Below the pieces are notes generated by a model, which searched no databases, had not been told where the DNA came from, and worked only from the letters and a program-made list of their open reading frames with translations. DNA of 64,000 nucleotides from Humidesulfovibrio mexicanus (lineage in GTDB: Bacteria > Desulfobacterota > Desulfovibrionia > Desulfovibrionales > Desulfovibrionaceae), in assembly GCF_900188225.1 (NCBI RefSeq), contig NZ_FZOC01000004.1, forward strand, positions 347,537 to 411,536. Direction: 5' to 3'. Positions 43,501 to 52,806 of the stretch are shown here, piece after piece. Position numbers and translations under genes: made by a program. Position 1 is the first letter of the stretch, and each line of letters opens with the position of its first letter.

Positions 43501-44382
43501 ATCGGCGAATGCCTGCGCCTGAAGGCCGATGTGGCCCAGGACGACCTGCCCGCCGAGTTCCACACCCCGGCCCTGCCGCAAGGCGACGGCCAAGGGGGCG
43601 GCGCCTTTGGCGCGGCCCTGCGCCTGGGCGTGCTGGTGAACCAGTTCATGATCTCCGCCTACCGGCGCATCCAGGAAGGCCTGCGCGCGCACAAGGAGTC
43701 GGCGCAGATAAGCCCGCAGGACCTGACCCGCCTGGGCAGGCGCATCGCTGCGAACTTCGCCCAGCACCCGCATAAGCTTGGCCTGGTGCCCTTCCTCTCC
43801 GACGACATCGCCTTCACCGAGCTGTTCTTCTATGCCGAAAAAGCCCCGGGCAAGCGCACGGTGTGGGGGGTCAAGGGCAAGGACAAGAACGCGGGCAAGG
43901 CCCCGGTGGAGGCCCTGCCCCCCATCCGGCGCGACACCGACGTGGTGCGGCTCATCGCCTGGATCCTGTTCAACGGGCTCTACGATCCCCGGCAAGCCGT
44001 CCACGCGGAGCGCAGTCTCGCACCCATCGCCCTGCTGGACCTGCAAGGCCTGCTGGCCGATCTGCTGGCCTTTTTCCCGCCCAGGACCACCCTGGAGCCG
44101 GAACTGGACGAATACCTGAAGCGCGAACGGGTCTGCCAGGCGTACATCATCGCCAATCTCCCCGTTCCCACGGACAAGACCAAGATACTGAGCGTCTCCG
44201 TGTTGTACGCCACCAACTGGGGCGAAGTGTTCTGCCAAAGCTTCGACAATCCGCCGCTGACGCTGCAGAAAAGCCCTCTGGCCTTCCTGCGCGAAAGTCT
44301 GGCCAAACCCGTGGACGCGGAAACGGAACTCCGGTCCTTCCTGCCGAAAAAATCCGCAGCGCCAAAAATCCGCGTGGTTTAA
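40516..44382 (+). CDS. Class I adenylate cyclase with N-terminal helical region and Cys-rich pentapeptide-like domain
   Basis: A 1288-residue cytoplasmic protein. Residues 1 to about 430 are helical and Ala/Leu-rich, HEAT-like. About 436-592 is a pentapeptide-repeat-like stretch (GCDLVHCRF, GCDLSDCSLAGAHL) with roughly twenty cysteines. From about 650 it is a class I (CyaA-type) adenylate cyclase: GSLGSVAQREHSDVD (765-779) is the nucleotidyltransferase motif with the metal-binding aspartates Asp777 and Asp779, followed by HFFPMTM, SSGSAQAALLKEEFYR and the LLWW segment. Enterobacterial CyaA is about 850 residues and has no such N-terminus. It should make cAMP from ATP. It is followed by a small acidic protein gene. 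Confidence 0.87.
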   Translation: MNAALHDAAAALRRLAGNGQQDAARVLTDLCGQARQAMEAALDSPLTGADAAAAGECAFLLSARLRGQRDPALANRLFQTIAAMGRVGRMQAVQHVQARTLPLSQVSALLQTLPGRDFLALLNDLLLQCPAEDRQLAAWLRGILPGPGKIDAQEAMLFLKALAPSLGGEGLPLARPLREALLGAGIAESLSQALAGNPGPAAEETLLLAAEALASPSAQAEALAHALRAAGTEGPNRLPSLLAAPPDLEPRDEALFMEMRRMALRPDAPAQLLGAAQTEPEMLGLVLADLLAGGGPKAASALRVLPLLPRLGLASALGALAPEAQAHLRARLLAVLALLEPDLLRRAAKAFGTKAGLSGQATQAVVGLLRNGISAGASAFFNAQNWDMAPPEPRKPATRRTPLAEALKHSPAILKDQALSHSPLAGAALDTLTMTGCDLVHCRFSGVSFRNVRLSSCSLVGCVFEDCSFQSCTFAATDLCGCAISSCRLDGCSLEGCDLSRAGVENSAFTGCDLSDCSLAGAHLRKTRLESASLRGCVLSGARFTECALSRLTLQRCDLCGALLERCACRGLELDATALAHARVAGSECTQMRLWRSPSQGLAVQGGHSDSHRLVQACFATRAMRLDAAGAHDAAHDPELLHGPGAAFATACVEAFLRVDEARRTLCAMRGQDHRRHELALERLDEEQGRVLALLPVLLASPVFEQARGLEGVPACGVAGRPRLGLPRREERALLERLFPGLTLPASAKDLREPVLLLEAVYAIGSLGSVAQREHSDVDCWVCVRPGPACPKGGFEAAREGLARKLSALEAWLWEQFALETHFFPMTMQAVRQNDFGMSDKESSGSAQAALLKEEFYRTALKLTGRDLLWWAAPPEATQEEAQALLEEIALLAPRTAAELVDLGQPRPIPPQEYFGACLWQIVKALHSPYKSVMKLGLLEKYAGQGESTRLLCDRIKEAVLRGRRLAEDVDPYLSLFTSIRKHYRQQGAEASLALIGECLRLKADVAQDDLPAEFHTPALPQGDGQGGGAFGAALRLGVLVNQFMISAYRRIQEGLRAHKESAQISPQDLTRLGRRIAANFAQHPHKLGLVPFLSDDIAFTELFFYAEKAPGKRTVWGVKGKDKNAGKAPVEALPPIRRDTDVVRLIAWILFNGLYDPRQAVHAERSLAPIALLDLQGLLADLLAFFPPRTTLEPELDEYLKRERVCQAYIIANLPVPTDKTKILSVSVLYATNWGEVFCQSFDNPPLTLQKSPLAFLRESLAKPVDAETELRSFLPKKSAAPKIRVV

Positions 44383-44477
44383 GCCGCTGGACTGTGGACA
44401 AGAGGCCCGGCTCCGGGTACGGGGGGTGCCGCGCGCGACGCGCGCCGCAAGACACAAGCCCTTCAGGAGAAGACCAC

Positions 44478-44681
44478 ATGAAGAACGCATACAGGAAAAA
44501 GCTCGACAGGGCGGCCACCCTCATCCGCGAAGTCTTCACCGACCTTGAGAGCGACGAGTCCGCGGACTTCGACGCCTACGGCTCGCGCCTGGACGATCTG
44601 GCCGGTGAACTCGAAGACCTCCTGCTTGAGGACGAGGACAAGGCCGAAGACGACATGCGCGGCGGAGACGACGACGAGTAG
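44478..44681 (+). CDS. Small acidic protein, function unknown
   Basis: A 67-residue protein with an AGGAGA site. The N-terminus is basic and helical (MKNAYRKKLDRAATLIREVF); the rest is strongly acidic (LEDLLLEDEDKAEDDM), ending in GGDDDE. There are no cysteines and no recognisable fold. It lies 95 bases after the adenylate cyclase on the same strand and may be co-transcribed. Confidence 0.65.
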   Translation: MKNAYRKKLDRAATLIREVFTDLESDESADFDAYGSRLDDLAGELEDLLLEDEDKAEDDMRGGDDDE

Positions 44682-44921
44682 ACGCGCGGAGACGGTCCTG
44701 CGGGGCCTGGTCCCCCCTGGACCGCGCCCCGTTTTTCCGGGGCCGCCCTGCCTTCCTGCGCCGCCATGCACACGCGTTTTCCGCTCGCGCCCCTTGCGGC
44801 CCGTGACCGACACGGCCCGCTCCCTTGGGAAAGCGCACGGCGGTCCAGACGCTTCTTGATACACAAACGGATCACGCACGCCTGAACAGGGCTGGCAGCG
44901 GACAAGGGACCGGGCCGCAAC

Positions 44922-44943
44922 GGCCAGGCGGCCGCGCCTGGCC
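44922..44943 (-). other. Stem-loop after the DNA polymerase delta' gene
   Basis: A 9-bp perfect stem GGCCAGGCG/CGCCTGGCC with a 4-base loop lies 12 bases past the delta' stop on the minus strand. There is no T-run, so it could be rho-dependent or only a 3' stabiliser. The rest of the 273-base gap from 44682 shows only a weak GCCCCG/CGGGGC hairpin. Confidence 0.45.
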
Positions 44944-44954
44944 GCGGGGTCGGC

Positions 44955-45866
44955 TCAGCCCCGGCGGCGGACGGCGGACGGCTTGGGAATAACCGCCGTG
45001 GCGAGCCAGTCCAGCACCAGGACTGCCGGGGCCGTGGGCAGCGACAGGGATTCCTGGGCCTTGGCCAACGCCAGGTCCAGCCTGCGCAGGCCCGCCGGGC
45101 CAAGGGCGGCCAGTCGGCTGGCGCGTTCCCCCTGGGCGGTGCGCCCGGAAAGCGCCAGCACCAGTTCGCGCGAAAGCCCGCCCACAATGCGCTGGGCCAG
45201 GTCGCGGTCAGCCGCGCCCTTGCCCCCCGTGCGCTCGAACCAGCCCTGCCCCGTGTCCCAAAACCGCATGAGCGCGGCGATCCACTCGGCGGCCTCGGCG
45301 TCCGGGGCCTGGGCCTCGGGCCAGGGGAGCGTGAGCACGAAGCTGCGCGACACCAGGGTCTGCAGCAGCCGCTCCCGCTGCGGGGTGAGCAGCACGAACA
45401 GATTGCCCGGCCGGGGCTCCTCCAGGGTCTTCAGCAGCAGGTTGGCCACGGCGGGGTGCAGGTCGTGGGCCTCGGGGAAGATGGTGACGCGACTGCCCGC
45501 GCCGCCGGGCGGCTGGCCCCACACGGGCAGCAGGCGGCGCATGGCCTCCGGCCCGGAGAGGTTCTCCTTCTTGGCGTCCTCGAAAAAGGCCTTGTCCACC
45601 ACGATGAGGTCGCGGAAGGCGCGCTCGCGTATCTGCACGCAGGCGGAACACCGACCGCAGGGGCGCTCCGGCTCCTGGCCGGTGCAGTTGAGCAGCCCGG
45701 CCCAGGCCAGGGCAGCGGCCTCGCGGTCGGCGGCGCAGCCGCCCTCGGCCACCAGACTTTGGGGCGGCCGGGCGGAGAGGGTGCGCAAACGGCGCAACAC
45801 CACGGCGTCCACCCGCCCCGGCCTTGCGGCCGGGGCCTGGGCGCCGGGTGCGGACTGGACGGGCAT
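44955..45866 (-). CDS. holB: DNA polymerase III delta' subunit (HolB-like)
   Basis: A 303-residue clamp-loader subunit. A zinc-ribbon set lies at LNCTGQEPERPCGRCSACVQI, followed by VTIFPEAHDLHPAVANLLLKTLEEPRPGNLFVLLTPQRERLLQTLVSRS, the conserved delta'/tau core. The SRC motif reads SRS and there is no usable P-loop, as expected for the non-ATP-binding delta'. It starts 4 bases after purA and is probably co-transcribed with it. Confidence 0.88.
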   Translation of the reverse strand: MPVQSAPGAQAPAARPGRVDAVVLRRLRTLSARPPQSLVAEGGCAADREAAALAWAGLLNCTGQEPERPCGRCSACVQIRERAFRDLIVVDKAFFEDAKKENLSGPEAMRRLLPVWGQPPGGAGSRVTIFPEAHDLHPAVANLLLKTLEEPRPGNLFVLLTPQRERLLQTLVSRSFVLTLPWPEAQAPDAEAAEWIAALMRFWDTGQGWFERTGGKGAADRDLAQRIVGGLSRELVLALSGRTAQGERASRLAALGPAGLRRLDLALAKAQESLSLPTAPAVLVLDWLATAVIPKPSAVRRRG

Positions 45867-45870
45867 GGGT

Positions 45871-47163
<1,293 letters not shown>

Positions 47164-47239
47164 TTATGACTACTTGCCCGTCCACACGGACGCCGTTTTT
47201 GCGGCAGACGGCACAATTGCGTAAAAGAGGAATCCACAC

Positions 47240-48598
47240 ATGTCAACAACCCTCCCGGACAAGACGCCCCGAGCGGCGCTGACCAGCAGGCGCGAACGCC
47301 TGGTGCTGGGCCTGCTCACCGCCGCCCTGGCCGGGCTTGTGGTCCAGCACACATTGACCCTGCCCATGCCCGGAACCCTGGTGGTGGCCGCCCCACGGCA
47401 AACGCGCGTCACCGCCGACGCCTCCATGAGCTTCGAGAAGACCCTGCTGGAGCGTTTCGCCCGCGAGCAGGGCGTGGAGCTCACCCTCGTGCTCACCGAC
47501 ACGCCGGAACAGGCCCTGGAGATGGTCGAGGACGGGCGCGCCCAACTGGGCCTGGCCCTGGGGGTGGCCCCGCACGAGCTTTCCGCCCACGAGGCCAAGG
47601 CCGCCCGGCGCAAGCTCAAAATTGCCTACGGCCCGGAGTACGACCGGCAACCCATTTATGCCGTGGACTGGGCCGAGGGCTACGCCCCGCCGGAGGACGC
47701 CTCCGGCGCGCTGGACGAACTGTTGCGCGTGGCCCAGGCGTTCTCCTCAAGCCCCCGCCAGGCCCCGGCCCTGCCGCTGGACGCCCTGCACCTGCTTTTG
47801 CCCTTTGTCTCCGAGGTGCGCGACGCCGCGCCCACCCGGCGCGAGGCCTCCTACCGCTTCGTGTGGCGCACGGACGTGCCCCGCCTGGACGCGGCCATGC
47901 GCGCCTTCTGGAACGAAGTCGAAACCGACGGCAGCCTGGCCGCCCTGCAGGAGCGGACCATGGGCTTTTTGCCAGCGGACCCGGACCCCTTTGAGATGGA
48001 GATGCTGCGCCGCACCTTGGCCTTCTCCGTGCCGGAGCACAGGAAAATCATCGAGCGCGCGGCGCGCAAGTGGCGGCTCGACCCCTGCCTGCTGACCGCC
48101 GTCATCCACCAGGAATCGCGCTTCGACCCCGCCGCCGTGAGCGCAACCGGCGTGCGCGGCCTGATGCAGATGACCACCGCCACCCTTGAGGAACTGGGCG
48201 TGCAGGATCCGGAGAACCCCACCGAGACCATTCTGGCCGGCGCCCGCTATCTGAACGCCCTGCGCGCGCAGTTCGTGGACATGGGCTACGGGCCGAACGA
48301 CGCCATGCTGCTGGCCCTGGCCTCCTTCAATGTGGGCCTGGGCCATGTGCAGGACGCCATCGACCTGATGCGCGAGGACGAGAACGACCTGCCCTCCTGG
48401 CTTGGCGTCCGCGCGGCCCTGCCGCTGCTGGCCCGCGCGGATGTGGCCAGCGCCACGCGCCACGGCGCCTGCCGCGGGGCGGAGGCCGTGGATTTCGTGG
48501 ACAAGGTGCGCTACTTCACCTTCGCAATCAGAGGGCTAGTCCTGGCTTCTGCGCAGGGGAATGAGCTTCCCGGCCTTCGGCTTGCCCTGGCGGACTGA
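47240..48598 (+). CDS. MltF-like membrane-bound lytic transglycosylase
   Basis: A 452-residue exported protein. An N-terminal hydrophobic segment (about 20-38) anchors or exports it. Residues about 45-250 are an SBP_bac_3-like domain (VVAAPRQTRVTADASMSFEKTLLERFAREQG), and residues about 268-420 are an SLT domain with catalytic Glu292 in VIHQESRFDP, then GVRGLMQMTTATLEELGV and LASFNVGLGHV. It cleaves peptidoglycan glycan strands in the periplasm. Its last 63 bases overlap the end of the oppositely oriented gene. Confidence 0.9.
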   Translation: MSTTLPDKTPRAALTSRRERLVLGLLTAALAGLVVQHTLTLPMPGTLVVAAPRQTRVTADASMSFEKTLLERFAREQGVELTLVLTDTPEQALEMVEDGRAQLGLALGVAPHELSAHEAKAARRKLKIAYGPEYDRQPIYAVDWAEGYAPPEDASGALDELLRVAQAFSSSPRQAPALPLDALHLLLPFVSEVRDAAPTRREASYRFVWRTDVPRLDAAMRAFWNEVETDGSLAALQERTMGFLPADPDPFEMEMLRRTLAFSVPEHRKIIERAARKWRLDPCLLTAVIHQESRFDPAAVSATGVRGLMQMTTATLEELGVQDPENPTETILAGARYLNALRAQFVDMGYGPNDAMLLALASFNVGLGHVQDAIDLMREDENDLPSWLGVRAALPLLARADVASATRHGACRGAEAVDFVDKVRYFTFAIRGLVLASAQGNELPGLRLALAD

Positions 48599-48946
48599 GC
48601 CCTTGCCCTCGGGTGCCGGGGCCTTTGCGGACCCGTTGCGGGAGGACTCGCGCTGCTGCCCGCGCGGGGCGGGCTGGGGCGCGGTGAGGTCGAGCATCCC
48701 CAGCCCCGGAACATCGGCCCCGGGCTGGCGCGATGCGGCCAGATTGTAGTTGAACAGCTGGTTCTTCATGCGCACGGCCTGAATGAGCCCGAACACAAGG
48801 GCAGCCTCCTCCCATCTGCGCGTGGGCTCGAACTGACGCACGCTTTCCGCGTAGCGCTCCCACAGGTCCATGAGCGAGGCCTCGTCAAAGGCCACCAGCT
48901 GGCGCGCCAGCTTGGCCAAGGCGTTTTCCAGGTACGATTCGGGCAT
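48536..48946 (-). CDS. Uncharacterised protein, helical N-terminus and basic tail
   Basis: A 136-residue protein. Residues 1-65 look helical (MPESYLENALAKLARQLVAFDEASLMDLWERYAESVRQFEPTRRWEEAALVFGLIQAVRMKNQLFN, shown here only to mark the acidic/aromatic pattern WERY and RRWEEAA); the tail is Pro/Lys/Arg-rich and disordered. GGAGG precedes the ATG at 48946. It resembles uncharacterised conserved proteins of sulfate reducers by pattern only; I assign no function. Its 3' end is antisense to the transglycosylase gene. Confidence 0.6.
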   Translation of the reverse strand: MPESYLENALAKLARQLVAFDEASLMDLWERYAESVRQFEPTRRWEEAALVFGLIQAVRMKNQLFNYNLAASRQPGADVPGLGMLDLTAPQPAPRGQQRESSRNGSAKAPAPEGKGSVRQGKPKAGKLIPLRRSQD

Positions 48947-49110
48947 GGGTGCAAAACCTCCAGAGCGCGCCGGAAAACGGCGCATGTGGGCACCGCTACC
49001 AGAATCCGGCCCGGCCGCCAATTCAAATTTGCCCGCCGGGTCCGGCTGTGCTAGGAGTCGGCCACGCCGCGCGCGAGAACGCCATATACGGAACACAAGG
49101 GGATCAGGCC

Positions 49111-50385
49111 ATGAGCGACCTCAAAAAGATGTACACCACCCTGCTGCACGACAGCTTTCCCGAGGACCTGCGCATCACCCTGGGCAACCAGGAGCTGGTC
49201 TACAAAAAGCGCACCTGGAACATCGGGGGCGAGGTGCGCGGCCTGCGCTACGGCGAAAACCCCGACCAGCCCGCCGCCCTGTACGAGCAGGTGGGCGGCG
49301 AGCTGATCCTGGAAGGCGTGGCCTTCCGCGGCCCCGGACAGGGACTGGTGTCCGCCCTCACCGAGGAGCACATGCTGCAGGCGGGCAAGCACCCGGGCAA
49401 GACCAACCTCACCGATGTGGACAACGCCCTGAACATTTTGCAGTACCTTTCGGCCAAGCCCTGCGCGGTGATCCTGAAGCACAACAACCCCTGCGGCGCG
49501 GCCTGGACCGACGACGGCATCGCCGAGGCCGTGTCCCGCGCCTTCTGGGCCGACCGCATCGCCGCCTTCGGCGGGGCCATCGTGGTCAACCGCCCACTCA
49601 CCAAAGAGGCCGCGGAGCTCATCAACTCCTTCTATTTCGAGGTGGTGGCCGCGCCGGAGTTCGAACCCGGCGTGGTGGACATCCTCAAGGCCAGAAAGAA
49701 CCTGCGCATCCTCAAGATCCCCGGCATCGCGCGACTCGACGAACTGGCCCGCTCGCCGTTTCTCGACATCAAGGCGCTCTTCGACGGCGGTCTGGTGCTG
49801 CAGACCTCGTTTCAGAGCCGCATCCGCTCCGAGGCCGATTTCCTGCCCGCCACGGCCGAAAAGGACGGCACCATCTACACCGCGCGCAAGCCCAGCCGGA
49901 AGGAGATGGACGATCTCATCTTCGCCTGGTCCGTGGAGGCCGGGGTCACGTCCAACTCCGTCATCTTCGTACGCGATGGCGTGACCACGGGCATCGGCAC
50001 CGGCGAGCAGGACCGCGTGGGCTGCGCGGAGCTGACCATCACCAAGGCCCGCACCAAGTACGCCGACCTGCTCGCCTTCAAGGAGCAGAACATGAGCATC
50101 TTCGAGCTCATGCTGGCCGCGCGTTCCGATTCGGCCAAGGCCGCGGCCCTGGCCGACATCCGTCGGCGCGCCGAGGAGGCCCGGGGCGGCCTGCCCGGCT
50201 CTGTGCTGGTGAGCGACGGCTTCTTCCCCTTCCGCGACGGCGTGGACCTGTGCATCGCCCAGGGGGTGACGGCAATCGCCCAGCCCGGCGGCTCCCTGCG
50301 CGACTTCGAGGTCATCCGCGCGGTGAACGAGGCCACGCCGCAGGTGGCCATGGTCTTCACCGGCCAGCGCTCGTTCAAGCACTAG
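49111..50385 (+). CDS. Stand-alone AICAR formyltransferase (PurH C-terminal domain only)
   Basis: A 424-residue enzyme for formylation of AICAR to FAICAR with 10-formyl-THF. RYGENPDQPAALY, the ILKHNNPCGAAW catalytic Lys-His, AFGGAIVVNRP and GVTAIAQPGGSLRD are the AICARFT signatures. The IMP cyclohydrolase (MGS-like) domain of bifunctional PurH is missing at the N-terminus, so another protein must close the ring. The start follows AAGGGGATCAGGCC. It is 13 bases ahead of the RNB exonuclease gene. Confidence 0.9.
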   Translation: MSDLKKMYTTLLHDSFPEDLRITLGNQELVYKKRTWNIGGEVRGLRYGENPDQPAALYEQVGGELILEGVAFRGPGQGLVSALTEEHMLQAGKHPGKTNLTDVDNALNILQYLSAKPCAVILKHNNPCGAAWTDDGIAEAVSRAFWADRIAAFGGAIVVNRPLTKEAAELINSFYFEVVAAPEFEPGVVDILKARKNLRILKIPGIARLDELARSPFLDIKALFDGGLVLQTSFQSRIRSEADFLPATAEKDGTIYTARKPSRKEMDDLIFAWSVEAGVTSNSVIFVRDGVTTGIGTGEQDRVGCAELTITKARTKYADLLAFKEQNMSIFELMLAARSDSAKAAALADIRRRAEEARGGLPGSVLVSDGFFPFRDGVDLCIAQGVTAIAQPGGSLRDFEVIRAVNEATPQVAMVFTGQRSFKH

Positions 50386-50398
50386 AACCAAGGACCGC

Positions 50399-52543
50399 AT
50401 GACCAAGTCGCTCAAGCTCTCCGGCTTCCCCAGGCCGGGCGCGGTGGTGGAGTTCCTGCAGGACAACGAGGCGCACATCGCCTGGGTCCTGGAGGAATCT
50501 CAGGGCCGCCTGCGCCTCTTGACCCGCACCAAGCGCGAGGTCAAACTGCCCGCCGCGCGTCTGCTCCCCTGGCTCGGGCCGGAGTTCCCCCCCGGCGCCA
50601 CCCGCGAGGAGATCGGCCACCGGCTGGAGGACATCGAGGCCCGCAGGCGCGGCATTTGCGCCGAGGTGAACCCCATGGAGCTGTGGGACATGGCCCAGGG
50701 CGAGGTGGAGCACGCCCCGGCCGAGTGGTTCTCCCAGCTTTTGTGGACCGAGCCCGGCGTGGACGAGGTGGCCGGCATGGGCCGCGCCCTTCTGTCCGCC
50801 AAGGCGCACTTCAAATTCCAGCCGCCGGACTTCGACATCCACCCCGCCGACAAGGTGGAGGCCCGCCTTGCGCGCGAGCGCGAGGACAAGGACCGCGAGG
50901 CCGTGGCCAGCGCCGGGCACGCCATCCTTTCCGCCCTGTGGGCGCGCATCAAGAGCGGCCAGCCGCCCCTTGCGCCGCACATGGTCCTGCGCGAAGCCGA
51001 GGGCCTGGACCCGGATGTGGAAGCGCGGCTGCGCGCCATGCTCCTGGCCCAGGTGGCCCAGAAAACCGCCGGGGGGCCCGGCGGCGAATACGACGCCCTG
51101 GCCAAGCTGTGGGAGAGCCTCAAAAAGTCCCTGAACATAAAGGGCGAGACCCCGCACCTGGCCCTGCAGCTGGCCCAGGCCTGGGGCGTGCTGCCCCCGC
51201 ACCACTGCCATCTGCTGGACGAGGCGGGCTACGCCTGGGGCGACGGCTGGTCCGCGGCCTTTGCCGGGGAAATCGCCGCGCAACGGGAGCGCTTCGCCGC
51301 GCGCGCCGCAGAGGCGAAGCTGGACCCCACGCCCTACGTCAGCATCGACGCCGCCACCACCCGCGACATCGACGACGCCTTTTTCGTGGCCGAAACCACC
51401 CTGCCCGATGGTTCGCCCGGCTTCCTCTGCCGCGTCACCCTGGCCCGGCCCTGCCTCGCCTGGGACTTCGGCGCGCCCCTGGACCGCGAGGTGTTCTCCC
51501 GCGCCACCAGCCTGTACCTGCCCGAGGGCTCCGGCCACATGATGCCCGAGGAACTGGGCACGGGCCTCTTCAGCCTCACGGCCGACGGCCCCAAGCCCGC
51601 CCTTGTGGCCGAATTCCTGCTGGACGAACGCGCGGAGATCGTGGACACGCGGCCGCGCCTGGCCTGGGTCAAGCTCGCCCGGAACATCGCCTACCCCGAC
51701 GCCCAGGCCGCCATCGAGGCGGACAATGGCGCGGGAAGCGACCCGCAGCTCTCCCTGGCCCTGCGCATCGCCCGCGAACTGTTCGCCCGCCGCCTGGAGC
51801 GCGGGGCCGTGGTCATCGACAAGCCCGAGCCGCAGGTGGAGCTCTCCGGCGAGGCGGAAAGCGTCAGCGTGGACATCGCCCTGCGCCAGACCAGCCCGGA
51901 CGCCGAGCTGCTGGTGAGCGAGTTCATGATTCTGGCCAACAGCGGCCTGGCCCTGTGGGCGCGGGAGAACGGCGTGCCGCTTTTGTGCCGCACCCAGGAC
52001 ATCGCCCTGCCCAGGGAGGCCACGGGCGTGTTCTCCGACCCCGTTGACATCTTCCGCGTGGTCAAGCTGCTGGCCCCGCCGCTTTTGGAGCGCCAGCCGC
52101 GCCGACACGCGGCGCTGGCCTGCGAGGCCTACGCCACCATCACCTCGCCCATCCGCCGCTACGTGGACTTCATCAACATGGCGCAGGTGCAGAGCTTCCT
52201 GGAATGCGGCGCGCCCAGGCTCGACGCCGCCGCCGTGGACGCGCTCATCCCGCACCTCTCGGCGCGCATCCAGGAGGTGGGGCAGGTGCAGCGCTTCCGC
52301 CCGCGCTACTGGAAGCTGGTGTACCTGGCCCAGCGCAAGCGCCAGCCCTTCCCGGCCGTGGTGGTGGACGACGCGGGCCCCTACCCCACGCTCTCGCTGC
52401 CGGAGCTGCAAATCACCACGCGCGTGCCGCGCAACCTGCTGGGCGACCGCGTGCAGCCGGGAATGCGCTTCGACATCGTGTTCGGCCGCATCGACCCGCT
52501 GGCCAATGAATTGAAAGTGGTGGAGGCGCTGGAGGCGGAGTAG
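50399..52543 (+). CDS. RNB-domain (RNase II family) exoribonuclease
   Basis: A 714-residue protein. The N-terminal 70 residues look like a small beta-barrel, then a long helical region. The RNB core begins near residue 315 with SIDAATTRDIDDAFFV, whose aspartates bind the catalytic magnesium, and ends with YATITSPIRRYVDFINMAQ. A C-terminal S1-like barrel is suggested by the last 60 residues. It degrades RNA 3'-to-5'. The architecture, lacking the usual two N-terminal cold-shock domains, is that of the uncharacterised RNase II-like group of proteobacteria and cyanobacteria. Confidence 0.88.
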   Translation: MTKSLKLSGFPRPGAVVEFLQDNEAHIAWVLEESQGRLRLLTRTKREVKLPAARLLPWLGPEFPPGATREEIGHRLEDIEARRRGICAEVNPMELWDMAQGEVEHAPAEWFSQLLWTEPGVDEVAGMGRALLSAKAHFKFQPPDFDIHPADKVEARLAREREDKDREAVASAGHAILSALWARIKSGQPPLAPHMVLREAEGLDPDVEARLRAMLLAQVAQKTAGGPGGEYDALAKLWESLKKSLNIKGETPHLALQLAQAWGVLPPHHCHLLDEAGYAWGDGWSAAFAGEIAAQRERFAARAAEAKLDPTPYVSIDAATTRDIDDAFFVAETTLPDGSPGFLCRVTLARPCLAWDFGAPLDREVFSRATSLYLPEGSGHMMPEELGTGLFSLTADGPKPALVAEFLLDERAEIVDTRPRLAWVKLARNIAYPDAQAAIEADNGAGSDPQLSLALRIARELFARRLERGAVVIDKPEPQVELSGEAESVSVDIALRQTSPDAELLVSEFMILANSGLALWARENGVPLLCRTQDIALPREATGVFSDPVDIFRVVKLLAPPLLERQPRRHAALACEAYATITSPIRRYVDFINMAQVQSFLECGAPRLDAAAVDALIPHLSARIQEVGQVQRFRPRYWKLVYLAQRKRQPFPAVVVDDAGPYPTLSLPELQITTRVPRNLLGDRVQPGMRFDIVFGRIDPLANELKVVEALEAE

Positions 52544-52806
52544 GCGGGAAAAGCGTCCCCTCCCGCTCCCGCGCCCCCCACCCACCTTTGCAAAATTTTT
52601 TGGAGGGGGGGCCTCGCGCTCGAGACGCCATGGACTCTTCCCAAAACACGTCAAGCGTTTTTCACTCGTCTTTTTCCTGCCTGTTTTGCCCTGTCATGCC
52701 CATTCTCACCCCTTTTCAGCTGGCCTCCCAAAACCCGTGCTATGCTCTGCGGCAATTCCCGGCAGTCACCGGAACACCCGCAAACCAGAACAGGGAGAAC
52801 ACAACC

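Noticed and set aside
40453-44490. Very long minus-strand frame over the adenylate cyclase gene
   Set aside because: High-GC antisense shadow; the sense frame carries the CyaA motifs.
52588-52806. Longer N-terminus for the HPNCNC-motif protein
   Set aside because: The upstream in-frame stretch lacks a ribosome site at its ATG and is not protein-like; the start at 52807 has AGGGAG.
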